From Congregibacter litoralis KT71 (GTDB lineage Bacteria > Pseudomonadota > Gammaproteobacteria > Pseudomonadales > Halieaceae): a stretch of 64,000 bases of DNA. Below the pieces are notes generated by a model. It searched no databases, was not told the DNA's origin, and was given only the letters and a program-made list of their open reading frames with translations. The stretch lies in contig NZ_CM002299.1 of the NCBI RefSeq assembly GCF_000153125.2, forward strand, positions 806,809 to 870,808. The letters run 5' to 3'. Within the stretch, counting starts at the first letter, position 1. Every line of letters starts with the position of its first letter. The position numbers were made by a program, and so were the translations under genes. This document shows, piece after piece, positions 1 to 12,366 of this stretch.

Positions 1-848
<848 letters not shown>

Positions 849-2129
849 TTAAAGGGCTGCGAAAGCGGTAGCAGCGGCCGCGACGGTTTCTTCGATATCG
901 GCGTCCGTGTGCGCTGCCGACATAAAACCCGCTTCGTAGGAGGCGGGTGCGAGATACACGCCCAGCTCCAGCATATGGTGAAAGAAGCGAGCAAAGCTGT
1001 CCGTATCGCAGGCCATGACGTCGGCGTAATTGGATACGCTGTCGGCGTCCGTGAAGAAGCCGCCGAACATGGTACCCGCGTGGTTGGTGGTAAAGGGCAC
1101 ACCTGCCTTGTCCGCAGCCTGCTGCATGCCGTCGCAGATCGCCTGGGTGTGAGCAAAAATGGGCTCATAAAACCCGGGACGGGAAATGATACGCATGGTG
1201 GCAAGTCCCGCAGCCATGGCGATGGGATTGCCCGACAGGGTGCCAGCCTGATAAACCGGACCCAGGGGCGCAATCTGCTCCATGATCTCGCGTTTGCCGC
1301 CAAAGGCGCCGACGGGCATACCGCCGCCGACGATCTTCCCCAGACAGGTGAGGTCGGCTTCGATGCCCAGATGACCCTGGGCGCCGTGGGTGCCGAACCG
1401 AAAACCGGTCATGACCTCGTCGAGAATCAGGACCGCGCCGCTGGCAGTACAGACTTCACGCATGGCCGTGAGGAATTCCGGCGTGGGGAGCACGCAATTC
1501 ATATTGCCCGTCACGGGCTCAACGATGAGGCAGGCAATGCGATCGCCGTGTTCCGCAAACGCTTTGCGCAACTCTTCGGGATCGTTGTAGGTGAGGGTCA
1601 TGGTGTAGTCCGCCAGAGCGGCGGGAACACCGGGGGAGCTGGGGACGCCCAGGGTGAGCGCGCCAGAGCCCGCTTTGATCAGCAGCGAATCCGAGTGTCC
1701 GTGGTAGCAGCCCTCAAACTTCACAATGATATCGCGGCCGGTGTAACCACGGGCCAGGCGTATGGCACTCATGGTGGCCTCGGTGCCGGAATTCACCATG
1801 CGCACCAGGTCCATGTTCGGCATGATGTCGCAAATGGTATCCGCTAGTTCGATCTCGAGTTCCGTGGGGGCGCCGAAGCTGAGACCTTTCTCTGACTGCT
1901 TTACCACCGCTTCCCGCACTTCCGGATGATTGTGTCCCATGATCATGGGGCCCCAGGATAGTACGTAGTCCGTGTAGCGCTTGCCGTCGCAATCGAAGAT
2001 GTAGGGGCCCTCGGCCCGATCAATGAATATGGGTGTGCCGCCGACGGCCTTGAAGGCTCGTACGGGAGAGTTCACTCCTCCGGGGATGTGTCGGGATGCA
2101 CGTTCGAAAAGCTCGGCTGATCGGCTCAT
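849..2129 (-). CDS. hemL: Glutamate-1-semialdehyde 2,1-aminomutase
   Basis: PLP-dependent enzyme that converts glutamate-1-semialdehyde to 5-aminolevulinate, the last step of the C5 haem pathway. It has 426 residues, the usual family length. Visible landmarks are [16 protein letters not shown] (about 113-127) in the PLP phosphate pocket, the [10 protein letters not shown] motif (237-246) that contacts the pyridoxal ring, and the Schiff-base lysine K265 in [17 protein letters not shown]. The product feeds HemB, whose gene starts 18 bp downstream. Long open frames on the opposite strand of this gene are shadows of its codon bias. Confidence 0.98.
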   Translation of the reverse strand: MSRSAELFERASRHIPGGVNSPVRAFKAVGGTPIFIDRAEGPYIFDCDGKRYTDYVLSWGPMIMGHNHPEVREAVVKQSEKGLSFGAPTELEIELADTICDIMPNMDLVRMVNSGTEATMSAIRLARGYTGRDIIVKFEGCYHGHSDSLLIKAGSGALTLGVPSSPGVPAALADYTMTLTYNDPEELRKAFAEHGDRIACLIVEPVTGNMNCVLPTPEFLTAMREVCTASGAVLILDEVMTGFRFGTHGAQGHLGIEADLTCLGKIVGGGMPVGAFGGKREIMEQIAPLGPVYQAGTLSGNPIAMAAGLATMRIISRPGFYEPIFAHTQAICDGMQQAADKAGVPFTTNHAGTMFGGFFTDADSVSNYADVMACDTDSFARFFHHMLELGVYLAPASYEAGFMSAAHTDADIEETVAAAATAFAAL

Positions 2130-2252
2130 GTTATTGCCGTTCCTTCTTTAGTTGTCTTGGGTTGTCACAGCAGTTCAGTGTGATGGCTGGACGAATTTAA
2201 TCAGCAATTATGACGCTTTCTCCCCGCAATCGCTGCTTTTGTCGCAATGGTG

Positions 2253-2672
2253 TCAGAACGGCTTGAGGACTACCAGAAATACGATGGCAAACAGAAAGAA
2301 CACGGGGATCTCATTAAAGAATCGATAGAACACGTGGCTGTGATCGTCCTCGTTGGCGTTGATACGCTTCACGTAGCGTCCGCACTGAAAATGGTAAACC
2401 ACGAGAAAGGCCACGCCGGCCAGCTTCAGCCACAGCCAGGTGGCGCCGAGATAATAGCTGGCGTTCACGCTGATAAGGCCCACACCAAACACGATGGTGA
2501 GCGCCATAAAGGGGGTTACAAAGCGGTAGAGCTTGCGCGACATGAGGGCCAGTTGGGCGCGGGTCTCCGGGTGCTCGCAAGCGGCGTAGTTGACAAAGAG
2601 TCGTGGCAGATAGAACAGGCCCGCAAACCAGCAGACGACGAAAATGATGTGAAGGGCGCGCAACCAGAGCAT
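2253..2672 (-). CDS. hemJ: HemJ-type protoporphyrinogen IX oxidase
   Basis: Small integral membrane protein of 139 residues in the HemJ (UPF0093) family, which oxidises protoporphyrinogen IX to protoporphyrin IX in many bacteria without HemG or HemY. Four hydrophobic helices are visible at about 4-24, 51-70, 78-98 and 117-136. A His (H8) lies in helix 1, in LRALHIIFVVCWFAGLFYLP, and a Lys (K83) at the start of helix 3, where the family has conserved polar residues. It neighbours hemL-hemB on the same strand but is separated by about 120 bp, so it may have its own promoter. The haem context supports the call. Confidence 0.93.
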   Translation of the reverse strand: MLWLRALHIIFVVCWFAGLFYLPRLFVNYAACEHPETRAQLALMSRKLYRFVTPFMALTIVFGVGLISVNASYYLGATWLWLKLAGVAFLVVYHFQCGRYVKRINANEDDHSHVFYRFFNEIPVFFLFAIVFLVVLKPF

Positions 2673-2696
2673 GTATCTAATCCTTGGTGTTAGCGG

Positions 2697-4439
2697 TCAG
2701 GTATTTAAGTGATCGAGGGTGAAGCGCTCGATGCGGTCCCGGGTCACGATGCCGCGGAGACGTCTTTCACCTTTCCTCCCGCGAGTGTACACACAGACGG
2801 CCTCGACGGTGCGGGCCTTTAGAATATCCAGCACCTGTCTGAGGGTCGCCTGCTCCGGCACGACCGCGATGGTCCAGCGCCGCAGGGATGATTCCGTGAC
2901 ACTGCGAATTGAGGGCTCATCCGGGTTTGGGGGCGGCGCCTCTTCCAGCCAGTCCATAAGTTCGTGACCGCTTACGAGGAACAGGTCTTCCCCCTCGCGA
3001 CTGACGAGACACCAGTTGGGCACCTGGAGGGCAAGGGTTGCGGAGACCGCCGGTTTGACCTGCTCACCAATGACCACGACGCTACCGTCGATTACCGCGT
3101 TGACATCCGTGCGGTGGAGGAGTTGATTCAGGGGGTCGTCGGGCAGCTGGCGCCGCAGTTGGCTGAGCACGCTGCGGTGCGCCGAGCGCTGTCGGAAGAC
3201 GCTGAGATTGGTGAGGTTGGCCACGATGATGGCGAGCATGGCGGGCATGGCGACGCTGGTGCTTTGCGTCAGTTCAATCGCGGCGAGACAGGCCGCGAGC
3301 GGTGCACCAAAGGCGGCGCCCATGGCCGCCGCCATACCGATGGTCACGTAAAGCGTGGGGTCCGGAGCAACCACGGGGTAGAGCTGATTTCCCAGTTGTC
3401 CGAAAAAGCCCCCGACGCAGGCGCCAATGAGAAGCGTAGGTCCGATGATTCCCACGGGCATACCAAAACCGACACTGATCCCCGTGGCGAAGATTTTTGC
3501 GCCGGCGATCAAGAGTAGAGCGCCGAGGGCAATCTGGCCGTACATCACATTCCCCAGGGTGTCGTAGCCAATGCCCAGGGTTTCGGGAATGGCGATACCG
3601 AGGGCACCGGTGACAAGCCCCGCCAGGGTGAAGCGGAGCATCACGGGCCACTTGCCAAAACTTGCACCAATGGTGCTCACGCGAATAAGCATGGCGGCAG
3701 CACAGCCACAGAGAAAGCCCAGGAGCGCAATGTAGGGTATTTCCCACAGCGTGGTCAGCTGCGCCCGGGACATGTCAAAGATTTCGGCGCCTCCACCAAA
3801 GCGCTGACTCAGCACGGAAGCGGCTACCGCCGACAGCATGACGGGCATAAAACCCACCACGGTGTACTCGGCGATGATGACCTCCATCGCAAAAATCACG
3901 CCGGCAAGAGGCGTATTGAACGCAGCAGCGATACCCCCTGCGGACCCGCAGGCAATAAGAATACGGAGACTGTTGTTCGGCAGGGCGAGCCTTTGGCCGA
4001 TAACGCTGTTAATGGCGCTGCCGAGATGCACGCCGGGACCCTCCCTTCCCCCGGACTGTCCTGTAGCGAGGGCCACAATGCCGGCACAGAACTGCACCAC
4101 AGCATTACGCCAGGGGAGCATGCCGTAGTTGCTGTGGAGGCGACTGATGACGTGGACAATGCCCACTTCCCGATCCTCCGGGCGCAAAAAAGTAAAGATC
4201 AGACCCAGGGTCAGGCCACCCAGCACGGGCAATAAAAAGCGGGAAAGGGTGTCCAGGCCTTCGTAGTCTTCTGCGCGATTTCCTACGCCCCAGAGTAAAG
4301 CGAGGTGGTCGATACCGTGTTCAAAGGCGATGACGGCTGCGCCGGAAGAGATGCCAGCGATGATGCCCAGCAGCGCATAGGCCGGTACAGAGTCGTAGCG
4401 CGTCAGGGCGCGGCGGTAGGATCCGAAGCTGAAGGGCAA
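2697..4439 (-). CDS. CLC-family chloride channel/antiporter with C-terminal CBS region
   Basis: Polytopic inner-membrane protein of 580 residues in the voltage-gated chloride channel (CLC) family. The [10 protein letters not shown] motif (131-140) carries the gating glutamate E133, and [14 protein letters not shown] corresponds to the GxFxP selectivity-filter helix in a GIIGP variant. Roughly the last 130 residues are soluble and end in a CBS-type stretch ([20 protein letters not shown]...[11 protein letters not shown]). The first selectivity motif, GSGIP in E. coli ClcA, is not obvious at [10 protein letters not shown], so anion preference or coupling may differ. The stop lies 24 bp before hemJ on the same strand, so the two may be co-transcribed. 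Whether it is a channel or an H+/Cl- exchanger cannot be decided by eye. Confidence 0.93.
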   Translation of the reverse strand: MPFSFGSYRRALTRYDSVPAYALLGIIAGISSGAAVIAFEHGIDHLALLWGVGNRAEDYEGLDTLSRFLLPVLGGLTLGLIFTFLRPEDREVGIVHVISRLHSNYGMLPWRNAVVQFCAGIVALATGQSGGREGPGVHLGSAINSVIGQRLALPNNSLRILIACGSAGGIAAAFNTPLAGVIFAMEVIIAEYTVVGFMPVMLSAVAASVLSQRFGGGAEIFDMSRAQLTTLWEIPYIALLGFLCGCAAAMLIRVSTIGASFGKWPVMLRFTLAGLVTGALGIAIPETLGIGYDTLGNVMYGQIALGALLLIAGAKIFATGISVGFGMPVGIIGPTLLIGACVGGFFGQLGNQLYPVVAPDPTLYVTIGMAAAMGAAFGAPLAACLAAIELTQSTSVAMPAMLAIIVANLTNLSVFRQRSAHRSVLSQLRRQLPDDPLNQLLHRTDVNAVIDGSVVVIGEQVKPAVSATLALQVPNWCLVSREGEDLFLVSGHELMDWLEEAPPPNPDEPSIRSVTESSLRRWTIAVVPEQATLRQVLDILKARTVEAVCVYTRGRKGERRLRGIVTRDRIERFTLDHLNT

Positions 4440-4528
4440 GCGGCTATTCCAGCGTTAAAGGGTTAATGGTAGCAATTCTTCGTCGCGCTTTGGCGATATA
4501 CTCCAGCGCCTCAGAGAGTGGAGGCAGC

Positions 4529-5566
4529 ATGATCAAGGTCGGTATAGTGGGTGGCACGGGGTACACGGGCGTGGAGCTTCTCCGGCTGCTGCTCGCCCAT
4601 CCCCGGGTGGATATAGCTCTGATTACCTCCCGCGCAGAGGCGGGGCGGCCCGTGGCGGATCTCTTTCCCAGCCTCCGGGGTCGCATCGAACTGAGTTTCA
4701 GTGATCCCGATGATGAGGCCCTGGCGGCTTGCGATGTGGTGTTTTTTGCGACCCCTCACAATGTCGCCATGCGCAGCGTACCCGCCTTGCTGGCGGCGGG
4801 TGCCCGGGTCATCGACCTCTCGGCGGATTTTCGTATTCGTGACGCCGGCCTTTGGGAGCAGTGGTATGGCGAACCCCACCTTTGTCCCGAACTCCTTGGG
4901 GAGGCTGTCTATGGCCTCCCGGAGCGACACCGTGAGACGATTCGCGATGCAAGACTCCTGGCCTGTCCCGGATGCTATCCCACCGCCGTGCAATTGGGAT
5001 TCATGCCTTTACTGGAGGAGGGGTTGATAGACACGCAGACGCTCATCGCCAATGCCGTTTCCGGTGTCAGCGGTGCGGGAAGGCAGGCCAAAATCGACAA
5101 CCTTCTGAGTGAGGTAAGCGACAGCTTCAAGGCCTACGGGGTGAGTGGCCACCGGCATCTGCCCGAAATAGAGCAGGGATTGTCGGCTATGGCGGCTCAG
5201 CCGGTGTCCCTGACCTTTGTTCCGCACCTCGCACCTATGATTCGCGGGATTCATGCCACCCTGTACGGCGCCTTGAATGCTGCGGGGCGTGCCGCTGACC
5301 TGCAGGCGCTCTACGAAGACGCCTATGCCCATGAGCCCTTTGTGGACGTCCTGCCCGCCGGACAGTACCCCCAGACCCGAAGCGTACGCGGCGCCAATAC
5401 CTGCCAGTTGGCACTGAGCGTGCCCCAGAACCGCGAAACCGTCGTGGTGACGGTGGTGGAGGACAACCTGGTCAAGGGGGCGGCGGGCCAGGCTATTCAG
5501 TGTATGAACCTGATGTTCGGTGAGGACGAGAGCGCGGGCATTGCCTTGCCCGGCCTTTTGCCCTGA
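4529..5566 (+). CDS. argC: N-acetyl-gamma-glutamyl-phosphate reductase
   Basis: NADPH-dependent reduction of N-acetylglutamyl-5-phosphate to the semialdehyde, third step of arginine synthesis. I start at the ATG at 4529 ([20 protein letters not shown]) because GGAG lies just upstream (4520-4523) and the dinucleotide-binding GGTGYTG motif then falls at residues 8-14. A longer in-frame start at 4466 would add 21 unconserved residues. The catalytic cysteine is C149 in [13 protein letters not shown], and [19 protein letters not shown] and the C-terminal [13 protein letters not shown] are typical. The resulting 345 residues match the family. It is divergent from the CLC gene and followed by erpA. 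Confidence 0.97.
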   Translation: MIKVGIVGGTGYTGVELLRLLLAHPRVDIALITSRAEAGRPVADLFPSLRGRIELSFSDPDDEALAACDVVFFATPHNVAMRSVPALLAAGARVIDLSADFRIRDAGLWEQWYGEPHLCPELLGEAVYGLPERHRETIRDARLLACPGCYPTAVQLGFMPLLEEGLIDTQTLIANAVSGVSGAGRQAKIDNLLSEVSDSFKAYGVSGHRHLPEIEQGLSAMAAQPVSLTFVPHLAPMIRGIHATLYGALNAAGRAADLQALYEDAYAHEPFVDVLPAGQYPQTRSVRGANTCQLALSVPQNRETVVVTVVEDNLVKGAAGQAIQCMNLMFGEDESAGIALPGLLP

Positions 5567-5713
5567 TGACGAGACAGCCATGGCGGTCGCCGGCGTCCCT
5601 CGCTATACTTGAGTTGCGCGCTGGGTTTTACTAGCCTTAGGGCGCGCTGATCTTGGAACCCTTGGGAGATCACAAAAAACTTAGTCCTTCCATCACTGGA
5701 CCATTGGAATTGC

Positions 5714-6067
5714 ATGACTGTTGCTGAAGCTTTTGATCCGAACGCCATCACCCTGTCTGACCGCGCGGTGAATAAAGTGCGGGAGCTCGTTAGCGAAGAA
5801 GAGAACACCGCACTTAAATTGCGCGTGTTTATCACCGGGGGCGGGTGCTCCGGGTTTCAGTACGGGTTCTCCTTCGATGAGGATGCCGCGGAAGACGACA
5901 CAACGATCGAGCGCGAAGGCGTCACGGTGCTTGTAGATCCCATGAGCTTTCCCTACCTCGCGGGCTCGGAGGTTGACTACAGCGAAGGTCTCGAGGGTTC
6001 GCGCTTTATCGTGAATAATCCGAATGCGTCCACGACCTGTGGCTGCGGGGCTTCTTTTTCAGTCTGA
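5714..6067 (+). CDS. erpA: Iron-sulfur cluster insertion protein ErpA
   Basis: A-type Fe-S carrier that delivers clusters to apo-enzymes, including those of isoprenoid synthesis and respiration. It has 117 residues with the three ligand cysteines C45 ([12 protein letters not shown]), C109 and C111 ([11 protein letters not shown] at the C-terminus). The acidic N-terminal helix region and [15 protein letters not shown] are typical of ErpA rather than IscA. It follows argC after a 147-bp gap in which I see no gene. Its stop codon lies inside the first unit of a short tandem repeat (see the repeat at 6058). Confidence 0.97.
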   Translation: MTVAEAFDPNAITLSDRAVNKVRELVSEEENTALKLRVFITGGGCSGFQYGFSFDEDAAEDDTTIEREGVTVLVDPMSFPYLAGSEVDYSEGLEGSRFIVNNPNASTTCGCGASFSV

Positions 6068-6117
6068 CGCGATTTCAGTCTGACTCAATCTGCCTCGGTC
6101 TGAGTTTTTATGGTCTG
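6058..6117. repeat. Short tandem repeat at the erpA/anmK convergent junction
   Basis: TTCAGTCTGAC occurs at 6058-6068 and again at 6074-6084, a 16-bp period. Degenerate copies follow (CGGTCTGAG near 6096-6104, GGTCTGAC near 6112-6119). The erpA stop TGA is inside the first copy. Both flanking genes converge here. Confidence 0.6.
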
Positions 6118-6134
6118 ACTTGTTTAAGCCGTGT

Positions 6135-7250
6135 CTAAGCTGGAAAAATCGCACCCAGGACCCGCGGTCCCTCAGCGCCGGTAACTATGTCGGCGTTGCC
6201 CGGCAGTCCCGACAGGGCTCGATGGGCTAACCAGGCAAAGGCGCAGGCCTCTACCCATTCAGCAGCAAGGCCGATTTCGTCGGTGGTCCCCAGTCGAATG
6301 TGAAGCTCATCCAGGCGGGTATGCAGGCGGCGCATGAGATCCGTGTTTCGCGCACCGCCACCGCAGACGAAAAGTGCATCGGGCGTCTCATCGCAACGCT
6401 GAAGGCTGTCGACGATGGCGAAGGCCGTCAATTCGGCGAGGGTGGCCTGCACGGCCCCCTCGGACTCACTGCCCCTCAGGTAGCTTTCGAGCCAGGCCAG
6501 ATTGAACAGCTCGGGACCGGTGCTCCGGGGGCCGGATTTCGCAAAATAAGCATCAGCCCTCAAGCGATCAAGGAGCGCAACGTCGGGAGTGTGCTCCGCT
6601 GACCAGGCGCCGTCGGCATCAAAGTCAAGGCCGCGGTGTCTGCGAATCCAGGCGTCGAGAAGGGTATTCCCCGGTCCGCAGTCAAAGCCCCCGATGACCT
6701 TGGGACCCTGCAGCAGGGTGGCATTGGAGATGCCGCCAATGTTGACAACCGCCCGGCACTGCTCGGCGTGACCGAACTGAGCGGCGTGGAAAAGCGGTAC
6801 CAGGGGGGCTCCCTGGCCTCCGGCGGCGATGTCGCGACGCCGAAAATCCGCCACGGTAGTAATACCGGTGATCTCTGCGATGCTGGCGGGGTCGCCGATT
6901 TGCAGAGAATACCGCTCCGCAAGGGGGCCAAAGGGTCGATGTCTGATGGTCTGTCCGTGGCTGCCGATCGCGGTGATATCCGAGGCGGCCTGCTTGGCCT
7001 TTTGGAGTAGCTTCTCACTGGCTTGCGCAAAGGCCAGTCCTACGGCGCGATCGAGGGTTGCCAGGTGATCAACGCTTTCCGAGTCTCCGCTGGCGAGGGC
7101 GGCCAGCCTGGCGCGAAGGGCTGGATCATAGGGCTGACTGTAGACAGCTTTTAACTGAGTCTGGCCGTCGGTAATTTCTACGAGGGCAGCATCAATGCCG
7201 TCCATGCTGGTGCCGGACATCAGCCCGACAAACAGGCCCTCGGATGTCAT
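6135..7250 (-). CDS. anmK: Anhydro-N-acetylmuramic acid kinase
   Basis: Phosphorylates 1,6-anhydro-MurNAc with hydrolytic opening of the anhydro ring, giving MurNAc-6-phosphate in cell-wall recycling. It has 371 residues, the family length. Landmarks are the N-terminal MSGTSMDGIDAALVEI, GSHGQTIRHRP, the DFRRRDIAAGGQGAPLVP block, VVNIGGISNATLL, GGFDCGPGNTLLDAW and the C-terminal VCGGGARNTDLMRRL. The start lies 5 bp from the stop of the M23 endopeptidase gene on the same strand, so the two form a cell-wall turnover pair. From memory the same arrangement is found next to tyrS in Pseudomonas. Confidence 0.97.
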   Translation of the reverse strand: MTSEGLFVGLMSGTSMDGIDAALVEITDGQTQLKAVYSQPYDPALRARLAALASGDSESVDHLATLDRAVGLAFAQASEKLLQKAKQAASDITAIGSHGQTIRHRPFGPLAERYSLQIGDPASIAEITGITTVADFRRRDIAAGGQGAPLVPLFHAAQFGHAEQCRAVVNIGGISNATLLQGPKVIGGFDCGPGNTLLDAWIRRHRGLDFDADGAWSAEHTPDVALLDRLRADAYFAKSGPRSTGPELFNLAWLESYLRGSESEGAVQATLAELTAFAIVDSLQRCDETPDALFVCGGGARNTDLMRRLHTRLDELHIRLGTTDEIGLAAEWVEACAFAWLAHRALSGLPGNADIVTGAEGPRVLGAIFPA

Positions 7251-7255
7251 GCCGT

Positions 7256-8668
7256 TCAGGGTGCGCCGATATCGTCGCTGACCGTGGCCTTGGCGAGGCG
7301 CCTTTCTTCTCTCAGCTGTGCCAGACGCGTTGAAGCCTCGGCAATGGCAACGCGGAAACGCGGCATTTCTTCTTTGGGAAGTGATTTGGCCTTGGGCAGG
7401 CTCTTATGAATGGTGCGGGGGTTGCGATGCACGCCGCCGACAAGAAATTCGTAATGTAGGTGAGGGCCCGTCGCCGCGCCCGTAGAACCCACGGTGCCGA
7501 TGACCTGGCTTTGTACAACCCGCTGACCGCGCTTCACCTTGCGCTTGTTCAGGTGCAGATACTTGGTGGTGTAGCGGTCGCCATGCTGGATGAAGACGTA
7601 GTTGCCGTTTGCCCGCGTGTAGCCCGCCTCGATAACCCGGCCATCACCGGCAGAGAAGACCGGCGTGCCCCGGGGGGCGGCGTAATCCGTACCGTTATGG
7701 GGTCTCACGGTTTTGTAAATAGGGTGGCGACGTCGCGGATTAAAGCCCGAGCTGATGCGAGTGAAGTCTACTGGGGCCATGAGGAAGGCCTTTCGCATGC
7801 TCACGCCCTCCTCGTTGTAGTAGCTGGTCATGCCGTTGCTGTCGATGTAGCGGTAGGCGTCAAAGCGTTCGCCGCGGTTGGTATAAGAGGCGGCAACGAC
7901 CTTGCCGTCTTCATACTTTTCACCATCCAGGTAGAGCTCCTCATAAAGGATCTCCATGGTGTCGCCCTTGCGAGGGTCCATGACGAAATCAATCACGCCG
8001 CTCAGGATGATGGCAGCTTCCATAATAAGATTGCTGGACAGCCCGGCTTCCTTGCCCGCAAGGAACATGGACGACTCGATTTCCACCGTGGCCCAGTTCA
8101 AGCGCTGCTCCGGCTCTCTCACCTTGCGCTCGGAGGAAAAGCCGCCATCCATGCGCCGATAAACCACGGACTGAAGCCCGTTGATGGTGTGACGCACCGC
8201 CGACAGTCCGCCGCTCTCGTCTCGCAAAAAGGCCAGGCTTTGTCCCGGGTAGATGCGCTCAAGATCACGACCCTGGGGCGCCGTGTGCACAATCTGATAG
8301 ACGTCTGCGGTGCTGAAACCTGCTCGTTTGAAGAGCAATGACAGATTGTCGCCACTGCGCACAATAAACTCTTCCCAGGGCTGAGAAGCGGGAGGCGTGG
8401 GCGCCTCCGTCAGCTTGTCGACGGTGGCGACCGCTTCCGCCGCCTCAAGAATCGGTGCGACGTCCTGTTCGGGCAGGGATGCGGAGTCACTTGTCAGGCC
8501 GGTCTCGGCGACACTCCGCGTGGCGTTTACATCGCCCGACGGGGTTATGATCGCAGCGAGGGCGACCAATACCGAAAGTCCCGCCACCGCAAGAATGTGA
8601 TGGTGAGAGATGCCTTGGCGGTCAGCGATGGGAGTCGCTCCGCGGGGTGTTTTTCTATGGGTGATCAT
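7256..8668 (-). CDS. OapA/LysM-type M23 peptidoglycan endopeptidase (MepM-like)
   Basis: Predicted zinc D,D-endopeptidase that cuts peptide cross-links of murein. It has 470 residues: a short cytoplasmic N-terminus, a membrane anchor at about 25-43, an acidic linker, an OapA/LysM-like domain at about 98-150 (FIVRSGDNLSLLFKRAGFS...YPGQ), then the lysostaphin-type M23 domain at about 305-415. Zinc ligands are H324 and D328 in HNGTDYAAPRGTP and H405 in GPHLHYEF. It is upstream of and nearly abuts anmK, linking wall cleavage to recycling, and is divergent from tyrS. Confidence 0.94.
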   Translation of the reverse strand: MITHRKTPRGATPIADRQGISHHHILAVAGLSVLVALAAIITPSGDVNATRSVAETGLTSDSASLPEQDVAPILEAAEAVATVDKLTEAPTPPASQPWEEFIVRSGDNLSLLFKRAGFSTADVYQIVHTAPQGRDLERIYPGQSLAFLRDESGGLSAVRHTINGLQSVVYRRMDGGFSSERKVREPEQRLNWATVEIESSMFLAGKEAGLSSNLIMEAAIILSGVIDFVMDPRKGDTMEILYEELYLDGEKYEDGKVVAASYTNRGERFDAYRYIDSNGMTSYYNEEGVSMRKAFLMAPVDFTRISSGFNPRRRHPIYKTVRPHNGTDYAAPRGTPVFSAGDGRVIEAGYTRANGNYVFIQHGDRYTTKYLHLNKRKVKRGQRVVQSQVIGTVGSTGAATGPHLHYEFLVGGVHRNPRTIHKSLPKAKSLPKEEMPRFRVAIAEASTRLAQLREERRLAKATVSDDIGAP

Positions 8669-8839
8669 GTCACTGGCCCGTTTGCTGGGGTGTGAGTATA
8701 TAAAAAAGGTACGTTTTAGAGATAGGGGCGGATTTCACCTCTTGCGTTCACCATTTTCTGAGGTAAGGTCGCCAGCCTTCCGATCAAGATGAACCGCTAC
8801 CCGCTCCTCACGGCGGCTGGCGATAATGAAGTGACAACC

Positions 8840-10135
8840 ATGACAAGTGCACTGCTACGAGAGCTACAGCAACGGGAGCTGATTTTCCAGATCGCGGGCG
8901 AGGACAATTTGCCCGGGTGGCTGGACGGGGGTACGCGCTCCTTATACTGCGGTTTCGATCCCACCGCGGACAGCCTCCACATCGGATCCCTGGTGCCCCT
9001 GCTGATGCTGCGGCGCTTTCAGCTCGCGGGGCACCGGCCCATTGCGCTGGTGGGCGGCGCCACGGGCCTCATTGGCGACCCCAGCTTCAAAGCCCAGGAG
9101 CGCCAGCTGAATACCCCCGACATCGTAGAGGCTTGGGTGGAGAAGCTGTCGCAGCAGGTGTCCCGGTTTGTGGATTTTGACGCGGGCCCCCAAAGCGCCG
9201 TGGTGGTGAATAACCTCCAATGGACGCGGAATCTGGATGTGCTCACGTTTTTGCGGGACGTCGGCAAGCATTTTTCGATCAATGCCATGATTCAGAAGGA
9301 GTCGGTGAAGCAGCGTATTGAGCGGGAAGGCAGTGGCATCAGCTTTACCGAGTTCGCCTACATGATTCTCCAGTCCTATGACTTCGCCGAGCTATATCAG
9401 CGCTACGATTGCGGCCTGCAGCTCGGGGGTTCCGATCAATGGGGCAATATCACCGGCGGTATCGATCTGACGCGACGGCTCCACGGCGGCCAGGTCTATG
9501 GCTTGACTATGCCCTTGATCACCAAGTCTGATGGCAGCAAGTTTGGTAAAACCGAGTCCGGCACCATCTGGCTGGATGCAGCGCGGACGTCACCCTACAG
9601 CTTTTATCAGTTCTGGTTATCCGTGGCCGACGACGACGTCTACCGCTTCCTCCGCTATTTTACGTTTTTACCGGTAATTGATATCGCCGAGATTGAGCGC
9701 AGCGATGCGCAGCGCAGTGGCCGGCCCGAGGCGCAGCGCATCCTGGCGGAAGAAGTGACAAGGCTGGTTCACGGGGAAGAGGGCGTGGCAGCCGCTAAAA
9801 GGATCACGGAAAGTCTGTTCAGCGGCGAGCTCGGAGGCCTTTCGGAGCAGGACCTGGAGCAGCTGATGCTGGATGGCTTGCCTTCAAGTGTCATTAAGGA
9901 AGGTGAGTTACCCGAAACCCTGACTCAGCTGTTGACGGAAGCCGGTCTCGCAGCCTCAGGCAAGCAGATAAAGGATGCCCTGCAGCGCTCGGCGGTGATT
10001 GTAAACGGCCAGTCCCTTGCCATGGCGGATAATGCCGCGGTTGGAGAGGTGTTCGGGCGGGAGCAGGCGCTCTTCGGGCGCTTCCATCTGGTTCGCGTAG
10101 GTAAAAAGAAGTACCACCTGTTCGCCCGAAACTGA
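8840..10135 (+). CDS. tyrS: Tyrosyl-tRNA synthetase
   Basis: Charges tRNA-Tyr. Class I synthetase with the HIGS signature at residues 47-50 (TADSLHIGSLVPL) and the KMSKS-equivalent KFGKT at 234-238, plus a C-terminal S4-type RNA-binding domain (SGKQIKDALQRSAVIVNG). I start at the ATG at 8840 (MTSALLRELQQREL), giving 431 residues. An in-frame GTG at 8831 and an ATG at 8789 are possible, but the residues they add look unconserved. The Shine-Dalgarno is weak in all cases. The rrn promoter begins about 50 bp after the stop. Confidence 0.96.
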   Translation: MTSALLRELQQRELIFQIAGEDNLPGWLDGGTRSLYCGFDPTADSLHIGSLVPLLMLRRFQLAGHRPIALVGGATGLIGDPSFKAQERQLNTPDIVEAWVEKLSQQVSRFVDFDAGPQSAVVVNNLQWTRNLDVLTFLRDVGKHFSINAMIQKESVKQRIEREGSGISFTEFAYMILQSYDFAELYQRYDCGLQLGGSDQWGNITGGIDLTRRLHGGQVYGLTMPLITKSDGSKFGKTESGTIWLDAARTSPYSFYQFWLSVADDDVYRFLRYFTFLPVIDIAEIERSDAQRSGRPEAQRILAEEVTRLVHGEEGVAAAKRITESLFSGELGGLSEQDLEQLMLDGLPSSVIKEGELPETLTQLLTEAGLAASGKQIKDALQRSAVIVNGQSLAMADNAAVGEVFGREQALFGRFHLVRVGKKKYHLFARN

Positions 10136-10166
10136 GCGCGGGTGGCGGGTGTTTTGCCGCCGTCTA

Positions 10167-10224
10167 AAACTAATTGGAAATATCTCTTGCGCGGTCTTTC
10201 CGAGTGAGTATAATGCGCCTCCCG
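10167..10224 (+). promoter_or_regulatory. rrn operon promoter with UP-like element and GC discriminator
   Basis: -35 TTGCGC at 10187-10192 and a perfect -10 TATAAT at 10209-10214, spaced by 16 bp. An A/T-rich tract (AAACTAATTGGAAATAT) sits at 10167-10183, where an UP element would be, and GCGCCTCCCGC follows the -10. The GC-rich discriminator is typical of stringently controlled rRNA promoters. Confidence 0.85.
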
Positions 10225-10270
10225 CTAATCATGATGGTGAGCGGAAAACAACGAGCCCAGGCGGTTTGTT

Positions 10271-10283
10271 GGATGTTTAACAA
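10271..10283 (+). promoter_or_regulatory. boxA-like antitermination site in the rrn leader
   Basis: GGATGTTTAACAA resembles the boxA consensus (TGCTCTTTAACA) and lies just before the 16S processing stem. The better match is in the 16S-23S spacer at 12445. Confidence 0.5.
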
Positions 10284-10285
10284 AC

Positions 10286-10310
10286 AGATGAAGACAGAAG
10301 TGTGGGCACT
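10286..10310 (+). other. 5' arm of the 16S precursor processing stem
   Basis: Bases 10286-10310 (AGATGAAGACAGAAGTGTGG...) are complementary to 12056-12080 (...CACACTTTTGTCTTCATCT) with only a few mismatches or wobble pairs. Together they bracket the 16S gene in a long stem of the kind cut by RNase III. The remaining leader, 10311-10500, shows no gene. Confidence 0.85.
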
Positions 10311-10500
10311 TGTTGGGATAGTTGTTTAACGACTATTCAGACACAACAAGTGACTCATCAATTCAAAGTCATTGGATCTTTTCGGAGATTTGGTGGCGCA
10401 GTAATTTTTGATTTCGAATTGTGTCTGAGCCGAGATTTGTTGGTGAGCGCGGGTAACTGTGAAAACCAACCCTCATATCGAGAGATTGAGGTTAAAGATT

Positions 10501-12034
<1,534 letters not shown>

Positions 12035-12055
12035 AACGATAAGCACTACCTGACG

Positions 12056-12080
12056 AGTGCTCACACTTTTGTCTTCATCT
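12056..12080 (+). other. 3' arm of the 16S precursor processing stem
   Basis: Complement of 10286-10310 (see that entry). It lies between the 16S 3' end and tRNA-Ile. Confidence 0.85.
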
Positions 12081-12106
12081 AATCGGTTAATGCCATAAGT
12101 AACAGC

Positions 12107-12183
<77 letters not shown>

Positions 12184-12209
12184 CTTAGCTCGGGCGTGTC
12201 GCAGGACGA

Positions 12210-12285
12210 GGGGCTATAGCTCAGATGGGAGAGCGCCTGATTTGCATTCAGGAGGTCCGCGGTTCGATCCCGCGTAGCTCCACCA
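12210..12285 (+). tRNA. tRNA-Ala (TGC)
   Basis: 76 nt with encoded CCA (12283-12285). Acceptor arms GGGGCTA / TAGCTCC pair with one G-T. Anticodon TGC is at 12243-12245 in loop TTTGCAT, and the T arm has TTCGATC. It is the second spacer tRNA, the usual Ile-Ala pair of proteobacterial rrn operons. Confidence 0.98.
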
Positions 12286-12310
12286 TTCTTAGCGCGTCCT
12301 GGGATTAAGA

Positions 12311-12349
12311 AGATAGATAGATAGATAGACAGATAGATAGATAGATAGA
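12311..12349 (+). repeat. Tetranucleotide (AGAT)n microsatellite in the rrn spacer
   Basis: Nine to ten copies of AGAT/GATA from 12311 to 12349, interrupted once by GACA (12327-12330). It sits 25 bp after tRNA-Ala in non-coding spacer. Such runs are prone to slippage, so copy number may vary between rrn copies or strains. Confidence 0.95.
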
Positions 12350-12366
12350 AAAACATGGCATTAACG

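Noticed and set aside
909..1847. A 312-codon frame opposite hemL
   Set aside because: hemL is full length with all motifs. The opposing frame is a codon-bias shadow, like many other long antisense frames in this GC-rich window.
12311..12349. The tetranucleotide run considered as a phase-variation switch in a coding gene
   Set aside because: It is in the rrn spacer. The only frame across it is antisense to tRNA-Ala and spurious.
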